From: Saccharina japonica
Lineage: Eukaryota; Sar; Phaeophyceae; Laminariales; Laminariaceae
NCBI GenBank assembly: GCA_008828725.1
Contig: MEHQ01004228.1
Location: forward strand, 62,001-126,000
Direction of reading: 5' to 3'
DNA: 64,000 bases
How positions within the stretch are numbered: position 1 is the stretch's first letter; the number at the start of each line of letters is the position of its first letter. The position numbers were made by a program, and so were the translations under genes. Below are positions 1 to 13,600 of the stretch, one piece after another. The notes beneath the pieces are model-generated. The model was given only the letters and a program-made list of their open reading frames with translations. It was not told the origin of the DNA and searched no databases.

Positions 1-1127
1 TGCACCATCTCTCGTCCAAGGCTGAGTCAACCTAACGCGAACACTTGACGATGTCGATTTTGGTCGCTGTAAATGGTCTCATTATATACGACAGGGACGG
101 GGACGCGTTATCCCCTCTGGTAGAGCAACAACCTGCACAGTAATTTCGGCCGTATTTCATCAGTTTTCGTGAGGGTAATATGCATGCACCACTGCGCCTG
201 TTTGTATAATGTTGATGAAGGGGTTCCTGAAGGTTTGCGGCGGTGGTACGCGCTTGCCATTTGAGAAGGCGATACATACTTGACGTCATTCTGCATATCC
301 CGTTCGGCATTTAAACGTCGCGTTCACAGCACGGTCACATTCAGCAGAAACCTGGTGTATCAACGCGAGTAGTGCTGCACCAGGATCCCGCAAGAACTTT
401 TATCGAGTTTCGGACGGTTTCACAGCAGTATGGTACGTGTTGGCAGGGTAGATTGTGTCTAGCGGGTGTGCAAGACGGAAGCTTTTGTTCGCAAGTCCGT
501 CGGTACCAGGTAATTTCCAGACCTAACAAAGGCTTCGGGTCAGTAGCCTCAATGGTTTAAATAAGTTAAATACGTTTGTTTTGTCTTAGTCCGATATTAT
601 CTACGTATCCTCCTTCAAATGCAGAGGGTATGCGAAGGCATCTAATGGGAACTCACACGTCCCACGTGTACATAGCGAGGCAATTGGTGGTTATAATTGG
701 GAGCTTGTACCCTGAGCGAACAATCCTTACTCGATCGTTTCTTAAACAATACGGGACACAGTACAGGTTGAACACGTATTCGTATGCCCCTGTACTTGGT
801 GTGCACGCTGTACCACCTTTTCAAACTTCAGCCGTATGATGCGACCTTTCAATGATTTTTCTGAACCACAAGAATAAACAATATTGTTTACAGGATTTCC
901 CCCTTAAATGCTGCACCCAATGCCCAGTATGCGCTGATCTCGTGTGGGCTGGCCTACTCTCAGCATTGGAAATATCGCTACGTTAGCCGTTTCCCCCTAC
1001 TGGCAATACCAGCATGTCATGGTAGCCAGAGCGCCGTTCCATCAGAGGTGTCGTCATTCGAAAGCCGGCCCAACCACATACATATTTCCTGGTGCAAAAT
1101 CTGACCACGGGTTACCGCCTGTGCCCC
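1..1127. other. Upstream region of the giant gene; no gene seen
   Basis: There is no ORF with recognisable domains and no clear TATA or initiator element that I can defend. The promoter of the 28-exon gene presumably lies here or further left. A non-coding first exon upstream of the signal-peptide exon is possible and cannot be judged from sequence alone. Confidence 0.4.
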
Positions 1128-1629
1128 ATGCATTGTTCCAGAGGCAAGATGATGATCTACCTCCTGTCACCGATGCTCGCCGGGCTGGTAATATCCTTGC
1201 TTGCGGGAGCGAAAGCAGCGCTGTGTCCATCGAGCACTGTTGTTATGGATGTTACTTCCGCAGATAATATCCATAATCTTACCACCGCGCTGGCATGCAC
1301 TGGGGAAGGGACGTTTGACATCACGTGGCATCTAAGCTTCACCGTTACCCAGAGGATTGGGGTGTCCAACAACAAGAGTGTGACTGTCACTGGGAAAGGT
1401 TTCCCTAGCATTCGTGGTGGGCTCATCGACGTTAACGAGGCTGATGACGCTGTCCCTGTCGGTGGTGACAGTGGCATGTTCTCGGTGTCCAACGGATCAA
1501 CTCTTCGCCTCAACCACTTGGCGCTCGAGGGAGGAAATGCTGAAACTGGAGGGGCCGTCAAGGTGTTTTCATCTAGCTCTCTGTTTGCATTTGGTTGCGC
1601 CTTTGGAAATAACAACGCTACTGATGGAG
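1128..1629 (+). CDS. Exon 1: signal peptide and N-terminal beta-helix (residues 1-167)
   Basis: The start is ATG 1128 (MHCSRGKMMIYLLSPM). ATG 1149 is an in-frame alternative that would begin right at the hydrophobic core. The segment LAGLVISLLAGAKA, followed by ALCPSS, looks like a signal peptide and cleavage site. The rest is beta-rich with the typical lead-in of Pmp-like stramenopile proteins (ITG-type turns, NGSTLRLNHLALEGG) and the first GGAV motif. It ends NNNATDGG at donor gtaaga, phase 1. The following intron (1630-2279, 650 bp) shows nothing else. Confidence 0.8.
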
Positions 1630-4600
1630 GTAAGACAACAACTTAGAAATAACGGCGGAATCAACCGTAAGGCCCACCTTGCGCCCCCAGCCCACTCGCG
1701 CTGGGTCGTAGCTATCGTATACCTTCGGTTCGATGTTCTACTGTACGAGTAGATACAGCGAAACTTTACATAGTAAACGCCTTGATTTCAGAATTTTGTC
1801 GAACGTCACTATCGGTCCGGTCCCCACTGGCGGTATCACGTCGATCAAGAGGTGTTTCCATAATACTATTCCAACACCATTCGTGCTAAACCAGACCCCA
1901 ACATATAGCGTCGTCGAAGGCGGTTTGGGTCATTGGCAACGACTGGATAATGAACTACGTGAGTTTTCGATTATCGAATTAAAAAAACATACTTTTGTCG
2001 ATAGTCAAGTATGGTGTTGTCCAGATACGTTTTATGTTCAGGTCAACCCTATATATGGTTGCGTGCCTTGGTCCTCTACATGGTCAGCTGATTGGTCGGT
2101 GTTTCTTCATTGATGGTCATGTTGGCGTATGTAGTCTTAGCGCAGTTCGAACTACTGTTTACCGACTGTTTAGATGTATCTAGTAGACCGTTTGATTTTC
2201 AGACTTTCCTATGTTTTCGTCCATCAGCATATCTCTGTAACTCCTGTGAACTAACGAATCCTCATGTGCAACCATCCAGGTGCCATATTCGCCTCGACAT
2301 CTGCAGTCTACATCACCGGAAACACCTCGTTTGATGGCAACTCAGCTATAAATGGGGGTACGATACGGTCATTGTCATTGTCAACATCACACAGTGCTTT
2401 AAAACGAGAGCTAACATTCGATGTGGAACACGAAACGCAATAATAGTTGTGTGTATTGTTTTTGAAATTTATTGCGGCCTCACGCCTGCATCTTGATTGG
2501 ACACATAACATCAAGTCACGTTCGCGTACACATTTTCCGCATCCGATGTGCTCGAAGGCAGGTTCGTTCCTAGCGCATGCCTGGTCGGTTATCTCGGAAT
2601 CTTCTAGCGTACAGAAGCAGCGAAGCCAATTAACCCTATCACGGGTCAGGGAATACTCAATGGAAACCCTCGAACTAGGAATCGAACGAGAAACGAATAC
2701 AACACCCCACGGAGGTGTCTACAGCATGGGCAACGTTTTCCGAAGCGCCGTCGGAACTTGAGTCGTAACTAACTGTCAGGAAGGCTATTAGGAGTTTCCT
2801 GTCGACGTCGACGACGACGTCTCTGAACACATACCAGCCTTCTTGGAAATGACGACAAAAACGAACATCCTGAAGAACGGATTGCACAAATACATTACAC
2901 AATTTCAAATATGCACACGTACCGTTAGAGAGGGCGCTTGGTGATTTGCAAGGTGCTCGATAGAGCATTTCAGTTTCTTACTTGTTCCGCCGAGGAGTAG
3001 CAGCATACGTGTTTCCTAAACAATATGACTGCCTGCTAGAGGAGAAGTAGGTGTTTCTTAGAGTCGAAAAGCGTCCCCTGGAAACGACGTACGTGTTTTC
3101 TAGTACAAAGGTCGAAGGTTTCTCATACACGTTAGCGGAAGACATGGAGCATTTGAACTGCTCAAACTAGTTTGAAACACAACGTGCCCTCTGAAGGATA
3201 GGGACTTGTCAGAGAGCTCTATGTCGACTTTAGTCGTTGCGAGCTGTAATGCACGTAGGACCTGATTCGTAGCGATATTGGCGTCCGTCGTATAGGGAGC
3301 CAAGAGCCAATAGGCAAACACCCTCGTGTACTGTATCAGCTAGAGATTGCTCTAACCACAGATATCCAATGTATATGCACGGATATAAAACCTCCTTCGC
3401 GTTTCCCAACCGCTCTGCATTTCCCTCACATTTATAGCGCATAGTATAACCTGCGGACGTTCAGGTTGGTCTCTATTCGTCGTATATTTTTGTCCAGTAC
3501 ACAAAGAGTCTCTCGTCTTGACATTGGCTGGCTCGAAACGTTGGTAAACCCGCTTTGAGGCGCACATGTATGACCATAGCTGGGGGGCATCGTTTTCACG
3601 TTTGGTTGGTGTGATCGAGGTTAGCGAGATGTGCCATATACTAACATGGTAAAGTTCGAAAGCCCCAGTTTCAGGCTTGTTACAAAGCAAGCGTGCTTGG
3701 AAAGTACAAACAGCGTATATCTTGCGCAACACTCTCCAAAAACAGTCGACCTCCTGAAAAATATTGTATGCGTTTGTCCTAAATGTAGATAGCTGAGTGT
3801 CAAGCGGATGTCGCTATGTTGTACATTGCCTAATGACGCGGTATCCAAAACGACTACTCTTTCCTTCCCGCAGGTGCTATATCTCTGTGTGATGGTTCCT
3901 CCATGTGGATCGACAGCAGCACTTACACCAACAACCATGCCGAGGCGATCGGAGGTGAGAAGCATCCGAACATGTATTCGCTTATGTTACCAACATCAAC
4001 AAATGATTAGTATCTCTGGCCCGTGGTCTCACTGGGGCGCAATCGAATATTGTCGATATGGACGACGAGGCCCCGACGTCAAACAATGGTTTGTGGTGTT
4101 TCACATGATCTATAAGCAGCGGTATTTTTGTATTCCTCCGAAGTCCTGCCGCCATTTCGTTGAAGACGGTGCTTGGCATCATCATCATGCTTTGTAAACG
4201 ATATATCACCTAGTGCTGTGCTTCTTTCTGTACCATGATACTGGTACGTTCAACTTCAAATGATACAAACCATGCACTATGTTTCGCACCGCTATCGAAA
4301 AGTCAAACTATTGCCGGCGAAATGAACACCCGCACCGTCGTAGTAGAGCCACTATCTGTGGCAGGGTTACATCTTGGGTCGGGCCCGGTAACATTATCTC
4401 AAGGGTACTCGTATGTCTTCACAGGTGATCCCACCAAACACCAGCTACGTACGCGGCCTGAGATTGTTGTGGAATCGTTCCCATAACCGGGAAAATAAAA
4501 TATCCAAAGCGCAGTGTCCAAATAAGTTTCTCCCAACAGCACTCTTCGACCAATCAGGGCTTGAAGCGCCTACGCCAGACTACTGCTACTATTTTCGTGG

Positions 4601-7600
4601 AATATTACACCGGATATGGTGAACATCGGAGTGGGCAAGGTCATGAACGTTGGCACTAACATGACAATGTTAGCTAATTGTTCATATTTGGCGGCAATAC
4701 TATCTCAGTACTCGTACGTGCTTCGGGTCGGGGGCGAGGCTGGCGGGGGGGGGGGTGTACTCATGTTGTGCACGGCCGTAGTCATATGACCATAGACCCT
4801 CGCATCCCTACAATGCCGGGACGGAGCGCGTTGGGTTTTCACCAACCAGGCAGACATTGCTTGCACCAAGCGCGAAACGCCGTGAGGTATTGGGCGAGTC
4901 GCATGGAGGGTGAGCTGCGTCCTGCTAAGAACCGCCTCTGAGGCGGACTTGCATATGGACGACAGCTTCAATGAGTTAATTTAATTTCTGGTATGGCCAC
5001 TTCCGGAGACAGCAATGGGTTTTACTATGTAACTGCCTCGCGGACGCCTTACCATATTAACACTACGTGAAACGACCATTCCCCTTGTGCGGAACCAAGG
5101 TTCTCCACCCCGCACAAATGATCTACTCGACCGCCAGCTTTGGTGACCGCCAAAATTAATTATTAAAAAAAACGGCACCCTGGTTGTCTAGCTCACGCAG
5201 CGAGTGGCGTGTTTTACAGCGTCGTTGCCAACCGACGCCAACCCAACCTATAAATATAATATATTTATAGAGGGGGGGAGGCTAGAAATGTAATTCGATG
5301 GTGTTGGGCGTGTTCGACATTTGTTGATGGAAGTATGTTAACAGTACATAATACTGCACCAGGTGTCTATATGCGAAAACACTGTTATCAGAATGTACTA
5401 CTGACCAGAAAATTTGGGCAAGATTTGTGGATAATTATCTTGCTCGATCGGCTGTGCGTATTGGATTTCCTGCCGGAGTTTAGTTTTAAAGAGCAAACGA
5501 GTAAAACGGAGTATGCTGCGTTAGTTTTCAGTACTATTATTTTTCAAATAGCATTTTGTTGACCATCGGACAATATTTAGAATTAAATTCAACATCCACC
5601 ATTAATACAGCTCCCGAGAAAAAAAGCAAATACAACGGGGAAAACAAGGATTGATTAAACATACAGGTTATATAATCCTCCGGTGATTCCTCCATCGGGG
5701 GCCCGGGCGGGTGTCAAAGTGCTCGTGAGCATATTGCATTCAGGTTTAACAGTGTGTTGGGAAAACTATCACTGGCTTCACGAAGGGCAGTTGTGTGTTT
5801 ATCAATACCTGCTTCAGTTGGTACCCTGGACTAAGCCCACCGCGTGTCAAACGAAACATGCGTACGTATATGTATTATCACCTAAGAGGAAATTTGGTAT
5901 TTCTGTGGGACAACATCAATGACGCTGTAATAAATTCAAGCGAAACCCGATCGCTCAACACTTCACGATTTGTAGTCGGGATGAAAAGTGTTTAAAGTGG
6001 ATTCCAACACACCCGAGCACACCAAGCGCACAAGGCGTGATGGCCGTCTACTGTACTATGGCACCTGCGACATTTTGTGGCGGTGTTAAAGTGCAGCAGA
6101 TGTGTCATATACCGTACTCAGGAGCGATTTCCTGGGATACAAGGAAGAGCTCGCTTAATACTTTTGTTTTCGTGGCAAGCCATTTTGAGTAATTATTTGT
6201 TCATTATATTATCATCGAAGGTGCTCTCCGACCGAGGTACCCACTATTTCTTGTGTAGCACCAGTGCGCGCTTCCGATTTGTTCGTAATGTGAACTAAAT
6301 CCACCATACGCGTCTCGGTAGCTGTGGTTACTTGAGGCTTAGAATTCACGAGAGTTACATGTAGGGAAAATCTAGTTATCAAAGTAGTGGTGGCTCCTAC
6401 CGCCTTCTTGGTCTGAGGGTTGAGGTTAGGGTTAGGGTTAGGGTTAGGGTTAAGCTGAACACTCTAACGACAAACGCTTGCTGCCTACCCGCAGGTGCTG
6501 TGTATCTGTCTGACAGCTCCACCGTGCGAATTGGTGGCAACACGGCCTTTCAGCACAACTCCGCTGATGGTGACGGGGGTGAGAAGCACGTCTTAATGTG
6601 CTGCTCAATAGCACTGCCAAATATGACACCACAGGGACCGAGACAACAATTCGCCCACCGTTCGTTTCCGACGATTCCCCAAGTAAAACGAAAATGCGTG
6701 TTCTCGACGGTAGTTGTCTCCTACTGTGTTTTGCCCTCGTGGTAACCTTTGAATACGAATTTTTGCGAAATTGAAAATAGCCATTTCAAGACAAACTATT
6801 CCCTTAAACTCGAAACATATATCCTAGACATTATATTGCAGCAATTACGCGGATTGGTTGTATAGAAAGGCTGTACAGTCAGTATGCAAGTTTGTTTGTG
6901 TACATTTTCCATAATTGATGGTGCTCATACGTTTCGGATGTTTTCGCCTTTTTCCACCCAGCAGCAAGGAAAAGCAGAATTGAGCCAACCAAACATCGGC
7001 GCCGTCAAAAATGTAGTTTTTATACCCAAGAAAATAGATGATGGTTGTATGTACTTTATATGCAACTATAGTAGTGCCGCATGCTGTTTTCAATATCGTG
7101 TTTAAATGTGTTTTCTCGGGGTGTATTGCATATATATTTTTTTTAATGGCCAACAACCTAAATCTTTACTGACGGCCGTATTTAATGGTTACGACAAGGC
7201 CAAAATGAAACCTAAACAATTGTCGAGTAACACGTTTTTGATATGCTGTACTACAGTACTGTAGAGGCATCCTTGAACCAAACGACGGGAGATTTGTTTT
7301 CTTGGCTATTTGGGTGTCACAATTGGCATTGCCTGCAAAAGGACCAGGTGCTTCCGTAATGAAGATCCCTATAGTAACACGCTTTGCCGCTGGAGTGGAT
7401 TGGTGGTAACCACCAATTGCGTCACCGATGCCTAACAAACTGTAAATGATTATAACGAACTTCACGTTAACTTCGAGTTTTGCGCCATTGGAATACGTGC
7501 GCGACGCTATGACACATTCAATAGTGTCCGGTTGGCAAGATTGGCAGTGGAGGGTACCTGCTATATGTGTCGTGGCGTAGGTTGGTATTTTTTCCTTTTC

Positions 7601-10600
7601 ATCGGAGGTGATTAAAGCTGAGCGTATGTTTTTTCTATTCTTCGAACGATGATTTAAAACAAAGGTATAGTATGTTGGTTCAACATCAATGCTACGGATA
7701 CTAAGAGCATCCGCTAGGCCCTTCTCTTCATCTTTCATGCCTTATTCGCATACCACATACCACATACCGTGCAACCAGGAGTGCTAGATGCGCATGGGCT
7801 GCAGTGCTAATAATGTGTGTTCGTATGCTGACTATTTTGATAACTACACTTTCTTTACCGGCAGGCGCAATTGGTGGAAGTTCCCATGTATCCATCAACA
7901 TCAACGGTAACAATGTTTTCGTCAACAACAAATGTTTGGGCAGCGGAGGTACGCGTGACCTCGAAATTAGATAATTTGTTGCCGGGACAGCTGTAATCCC
8001 GGGTAACTTCGCGCTTCGTTTTTTGTTGATGCTGTATCGACCTTGGCACATCATCAATACTTTTCGCGCGTGAGGCACAGGCCGTTATACCAACCATGTC
8101 CAACCCGTGAGGTCGAGGCATTTATCATGACGAAATTGACCTCCGGGTAATACTCGTCGAACGGTTTGCGATGGTGTCAGATATGGGAAGCCTAGTAAAG
8201 CATCCAGGCTTTTATATCGAGGCCCTTGCATGGTGTGGACGATTGATGCGCGCCGTGTGTTGCCGGACGGCGTCCGCTTGGGGCATTGTGGTGGACGTGC
8301 TAGTCCAGAGGCTTGGCGCCTACCGCCGTTAGGCGTGCGCCTTATCTTGTCTCAGAAGAAATGCATGATGTTAAAAGTATGACTCTCTCTGGGCCAAGAT
8401 GTAGAAGACAAACAGCTATCAAACAGAGCTGCAAACATTGGTTGTGAGCTTGGTGGGCGCAACCAGCCTCGACACGTTCGGCTCTACAGCTAGATGTACT
8501 CTATCGGGTGGTTCCACTGACCAACCCGCAGCAACGTTCCTTGAATGCTTGCTCGTGACCGTTCCGTGTACTACGTATTGTTTTCAAGAACGCTACTCTT
8601 CCAGACGTTCAACATCGAACAGGTTTTAGATTCCCCGCGTATTTTATTAGAAGGTTTCTATTCGTATTTCGCCGCATATCCATGGCTATACTCGTACGAA
8701 TACCAAGCACTATGCGTACGTACACGACTAAGTAAACCCTTATTTCAATAGCACTCCATGCTACTGAGTGAGTTAAATTGCTTGGTATATAGCCAACCGT
8801 TATACCCGCTACTATAGTTCCCGATCAGCGACTTACTGTAGCACGCTAGTGGTTACTGCTGCTATAGCAAAGTACCTGTGTCAACACCGGACTTGACGAG
8901 TCGTTCTGCGTTTTGAACTGACAGCATCCACACTACCTGTCGTACCTCAAACCATGTAGCACACTCAACACTCATCACCAAGGCACACTAACAATGTTTG
9001 GCCCCAGTTTTGTACTCAGTGCACGGAAATCAACGAATGCAGTCAACAAGGGTTGTAGAGTAGTCATCAGGCAACCCACGGCTGCATCGGGTCTGGTCTG
9101 GACATTTACAATGTCTGCTCCCACTTGCAGGTGCTATCTACGCTGCTAGTGAATCTTCTGTTGTCGACCACGGGCACAGCACGCTCTTCAACAATTCTGC
9201 GGGGGAAGACGGAGGTGAGAATCGTCTGCAGGCAATTCCTGTGATGTACGGAGTTAGCTCTGAGTCTTGTCGCTTGGCAGACACAAATTATCCACGGCAT
9301 ATTGTTGCGGAGACTGTGACGAAGACGTTGTCACATTAGCTATCGCCAATTCAGCCCGTTGTTCAAACTAGCTCTATTGTCCTCTTGGGAGAACGACTTA
9401 CCCATTTCGTCACGCACGCGTCCAAACGACAGTAACCCTAACCCTATTTACTGCGTCGAAGCACGCTTCAACAATGTCAGCAACACCGATATCAGCTTGT
9501 CGCACCGACTTGTGCCACGGTAAGGAGTCACGTCTAGGACATTTGCTTCAGTTCATCACAGCCAGACTCCTCTTTTACTATGCAGTCTTGGGCTTAAAGG
9601 CTGTTTAGTTTCGTGGCATTCACCGCCATGCGAATGTTAGTTTGGCTGCGCCGACGAGGTATTTTAACCCTAACCCTAACCCTAACCCTAACCCTAACCC
9701 TAACCCTAACGCATTTAACGTTCGAGTGAGGTCCAGAGCCACTCCCTTACTAACCCCAGGTGGCTTCACGGGGTACTTATAATAATGTATCATACACGTC
9801 GAAAATATTTCAGTGCCACACGATCTACAGTAGTCAGTCCGTGTTGATATGTCTACTGAATGCCTTTTCAAATCCAGCACGAACTAATGTACATATTGAG
9901 ACGGCGTCTGTCGTCCTCTCGTTAGGAGCGTTGATTAGTCTACTGAACGGTGCTCTTTTGAGGCGCTATCCAGGGTGGGGTCGTGTGGTCAGCGAAACGT
10001 ATCGTACCGGTTTAGGAAATGTTGAACTTTCCAGATAACAAAGATAATCTGAAACGTGTATACTTTGAACATGCGTGTATTGCGGGTCGAACGCCAAACT
10101 GCCATCTGTAACGTTGACCGTATGTGCATGACATGTGTTGAGTATAGTAGTTCGGACAACAGAGTGGTGTGCGGGTTGCCGTGGTGGTGCTCCGCGGAGT
10201 TGTCTGAACATTGACGACTACGTCGTTATAATACGGTCTTCTATCCACAGGTGCCATATATATCTATGGAAATTCGTCTATGCGAATCGACGGCAGCAGT
10301 TCGTTTGCCGAGAATACCGCCGGGGATGACGGAGGTAAGAAGATACTTAAAATTGATGTCACACCCTGATTTCTTGAAATTCTGATGGTTCACAAAAGTC
10401 AACAATACAAGGCAATCTTTGATATGTGTTTTTTTCTGTGGCGCATTCGATTACGATCAGAGCTGCCGACGGCCACGACACGGACGTCAGAATAGTCAAG
10501 CACCGGCGAGTTTCCCACCGACTCAAATTAAACGTGTATACCATTGTCTTCGGGTGCACCCAAGTCTTAGCTTATAAAATATTTTCCGGCATTGAAAGGC

Positions 10601-13600
10601 GAAAACTTGACGTTGACTGGTACCTGCATGCGAAACACATATCCTGTCGTCTGGTGGCCCTGGTATGTTTGGGTTAGGGTAAGTAAGACGTCTCTAAGTG
10701 TTCCGCGTTTTTCACGTGCCAAGCACGCGAATAACGTTGTGGTTACGGTCTGATTCGAGCAACGTATATATCTGAACTATCGATGCTATGCAGACCACAC
10801 GTCAGGCCTGTTCCGGTCGGTTGTTGATAAAGTATTTGTATATGATCACAGGACGCGCAAACACAAAGTGCATGTTTGAGCTATCGTCATGATATGCGTT
10901 TCTGGACGTACGTGCAACTACACCTGCCCGCACAGGTGCCATGGCGGCGTATTCAAACGTTTCCGTCAGCATCAACGGCGACACGTCGTTTGTCAACAAC
11001 ACCTGCATCGATGGAGGAGGTGAGGATCTCAACGCACAGCGTCTTTTCAAGGTCAAGTTTGTTTCCACACTACAGTCGGTAGAAAACCCTGACAAGGTCG
11101 GACGTTTCAAGCCCGTATCGCGAGGTTGCTCAATGGCACATGCGAACATTGACTCTTTTGCCGAGTTCCAGAGCATTGATTGGGACAACAAACATCATTA
11201 GCCCCCGACGTCCAAGCATTCGTCTTTCTAAGTAGAGCCTTACGGTATTTCGTTAAAACAGTCAGTTTCGACATGGTGTGGGGCATTGGCATTTAGGAGT
11301 CACTGCTACCTGAAGTTTGGTGTATGGTGGTGGCTGATATATTTGCCATGTTATACGCTGTATCTAGCGCGGCATTGCGGAATATTTCACACCGGACATG
11401 GAATATCATTGTTTACCATTCAAGGTATATTCGACACACCCAGTCATGCATACGTGCGTGAATCATCTACACGATGCAAGTGCTACGACAGTATAATCTT
11501 GAGACCGGATGAGGCGAACCGGGCCGTGGGGAAGTGCAGGTACCGTGCACATGTTCCTTTTGATGAGGTGGTAACGCTGTCACCTTTGGGTTTTCATCTG
11601 CAGGAGCTCTATACGGTTCGACGATGTGCTCTATCAACGTCACCGGGGAAATCACATTCGACACCAACCTGGGGGGGCGCGACGGGGGTAAGAAACTACT
11701 GGAGATGCTGGGTAAACCCCACGGCATATGAGCAAAGCAATGGTTCAAACACGGGCGGTGCCACATTAGGTCATTCCACACGATTTTGGCCCGTACTTTT
11801 GAATCCGTCACTGTTTTCTGGACGAAGCTTCATACATAAATAGTTATTTCTGACATTAAGAGCCACCAATGCCTCGTTGTGGTTGCTGTGTCGAGGCACG
11901 CTTAGCAAATAAACGCGCATGACTGAAGATAAAGCTACAGTACGATAGGATTTAACGACGTTTAACAACTCCATCATCTCATCTCAACACTGCATGTGGA
12001 TGTTCTGAATAACTAGCAGTATATCGAATCGGGGTCCTGATCGATCCATGGTACAGTAGTGGACACCAAATGTTCATCAGGTTGCCATACAGTACGTAAC
12101 ATCAAGAAATTATATGGTCCGTCCAAAACTCTACTTCAGTAAAGGGTGGACGCGCAGCCGGGCGAACAGATCTATGGCATACTGCGGCGCTCCTGCTGTA
12201 CATACGGCCTGGTTAACGCCTGCATATCACCCCGAAAGTACTATGTAGCCAAAGTCCACGCTGTGTTTAGGCATAAATCCTTGATTATGATAAACCCCTA
12301 TCGACCCGCTAACGGGCGATTTTCTTTTTTTCTGCCAGACAATGTTTTTATTTTTATTTTGTGGGAGATTTGGGTTTGGAGGGACCCGGAATGTTCGGCG
12401 GCGAAACTTTGTACATGTACGTATGTAATTCGCAAATCGTTCGACAGAGGCATATATAACACGTGTGCAAAAGCTCGGGGTTCATTTCTTCAACAAAAGC
12501 GTGGACATTCGGACCTTTGTGTGGTAAAACGTGTAAATTCCAGAATCGCCTGGTAATTAAGTAGTTGGAGTATACAATCGATTTTAGGCGTTAACTATGG
12601 CTTAATGTTGATCACACCCAGTCAGTTATTTGAGTATTTGCGTGAAAACTATGCCTTGGACCACCTGGAAGAGGCTCGTTACTAAAGAAAGATAGCAGCA
12701 CATTAGCCTTGCCACGTTGGAACGTCTGGCTAATATTGGCCTCTTCGAAGGCATGCGATTGGTCGGGCCCCATTTTGGCGATAGCGTCAGCCGTGTGTCG
12801 TAGTGTGCTTAGTCCAAACGACTGATTCGTACGAAGATGGCGGTGTTCATTGTTCCCCGTTGAGTGGACTGAAGACCCTAACACGTGACGTTGTTTTGTC
12901 GCAGGTGCTGTGTTTCTCTTCGGTGGTACTTCTATGAGCATCGACGGTAGCTCCTCCTTTGTAAACAATATCGCTGAAGATGACGGGGGTAAGAAGTAGA
13001 AGTGATATTAGCAATACTGTTTCGACGATATGCTTACATCGCTGAGGTTAAACAACTTTCCACCGGGTAAACTTTGTTCTCGGCTGTTAGTTCGTTGCGG
13101 TACGCGTATGTGGCCGTACCTCGTAAATCAGAGATCTATGCCCAGTTGTCGTGGTTGTGCGTAAGTGGCACGCATTGCGCCAGTGTTGGAAATTTCGAAA
13201 CACTGAATTCAAGCCCCGGTAGGATGCATGCATACCTGCGTCGGTGTTGCACAGTTGAGCGGCAGCAATTGAGTCGGCGTAGTAGCACGCAGCACGGCGT
13301 CTGCCGGGTGCTTGTTGTGGCTCTGCAACACCATAACGCTGGAACACGTTTGAGGCGTTTATCAGAACTCCATACACATTAAACGTTGGCTAAATTATTA
13401 CAATACCACGATTCGTCGGTATGGAAACTACGTGAATATGCAGGTGTGTGCAAGCTTACCCGTATCGCTGGAGATAAGCTACGCATTGTCTGATTATTCG
13501 TGTGGGACGGGTGTAAACTCTACCTTTACTAAGAAGACAGAACGCAGCCGATTTGTGTATATGGTGTAGATATATGTGGTATTCGACCGTGTGTTAAGGG

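Noticed and set aside
7166-7738. 190-residue antisense ORF in intron 4
   Set aside because: There are no recognisable motifs, no codon pattern I can defend and no neighbours; a single open frame of this length in AT-rich intron DNA is compatible with chance.
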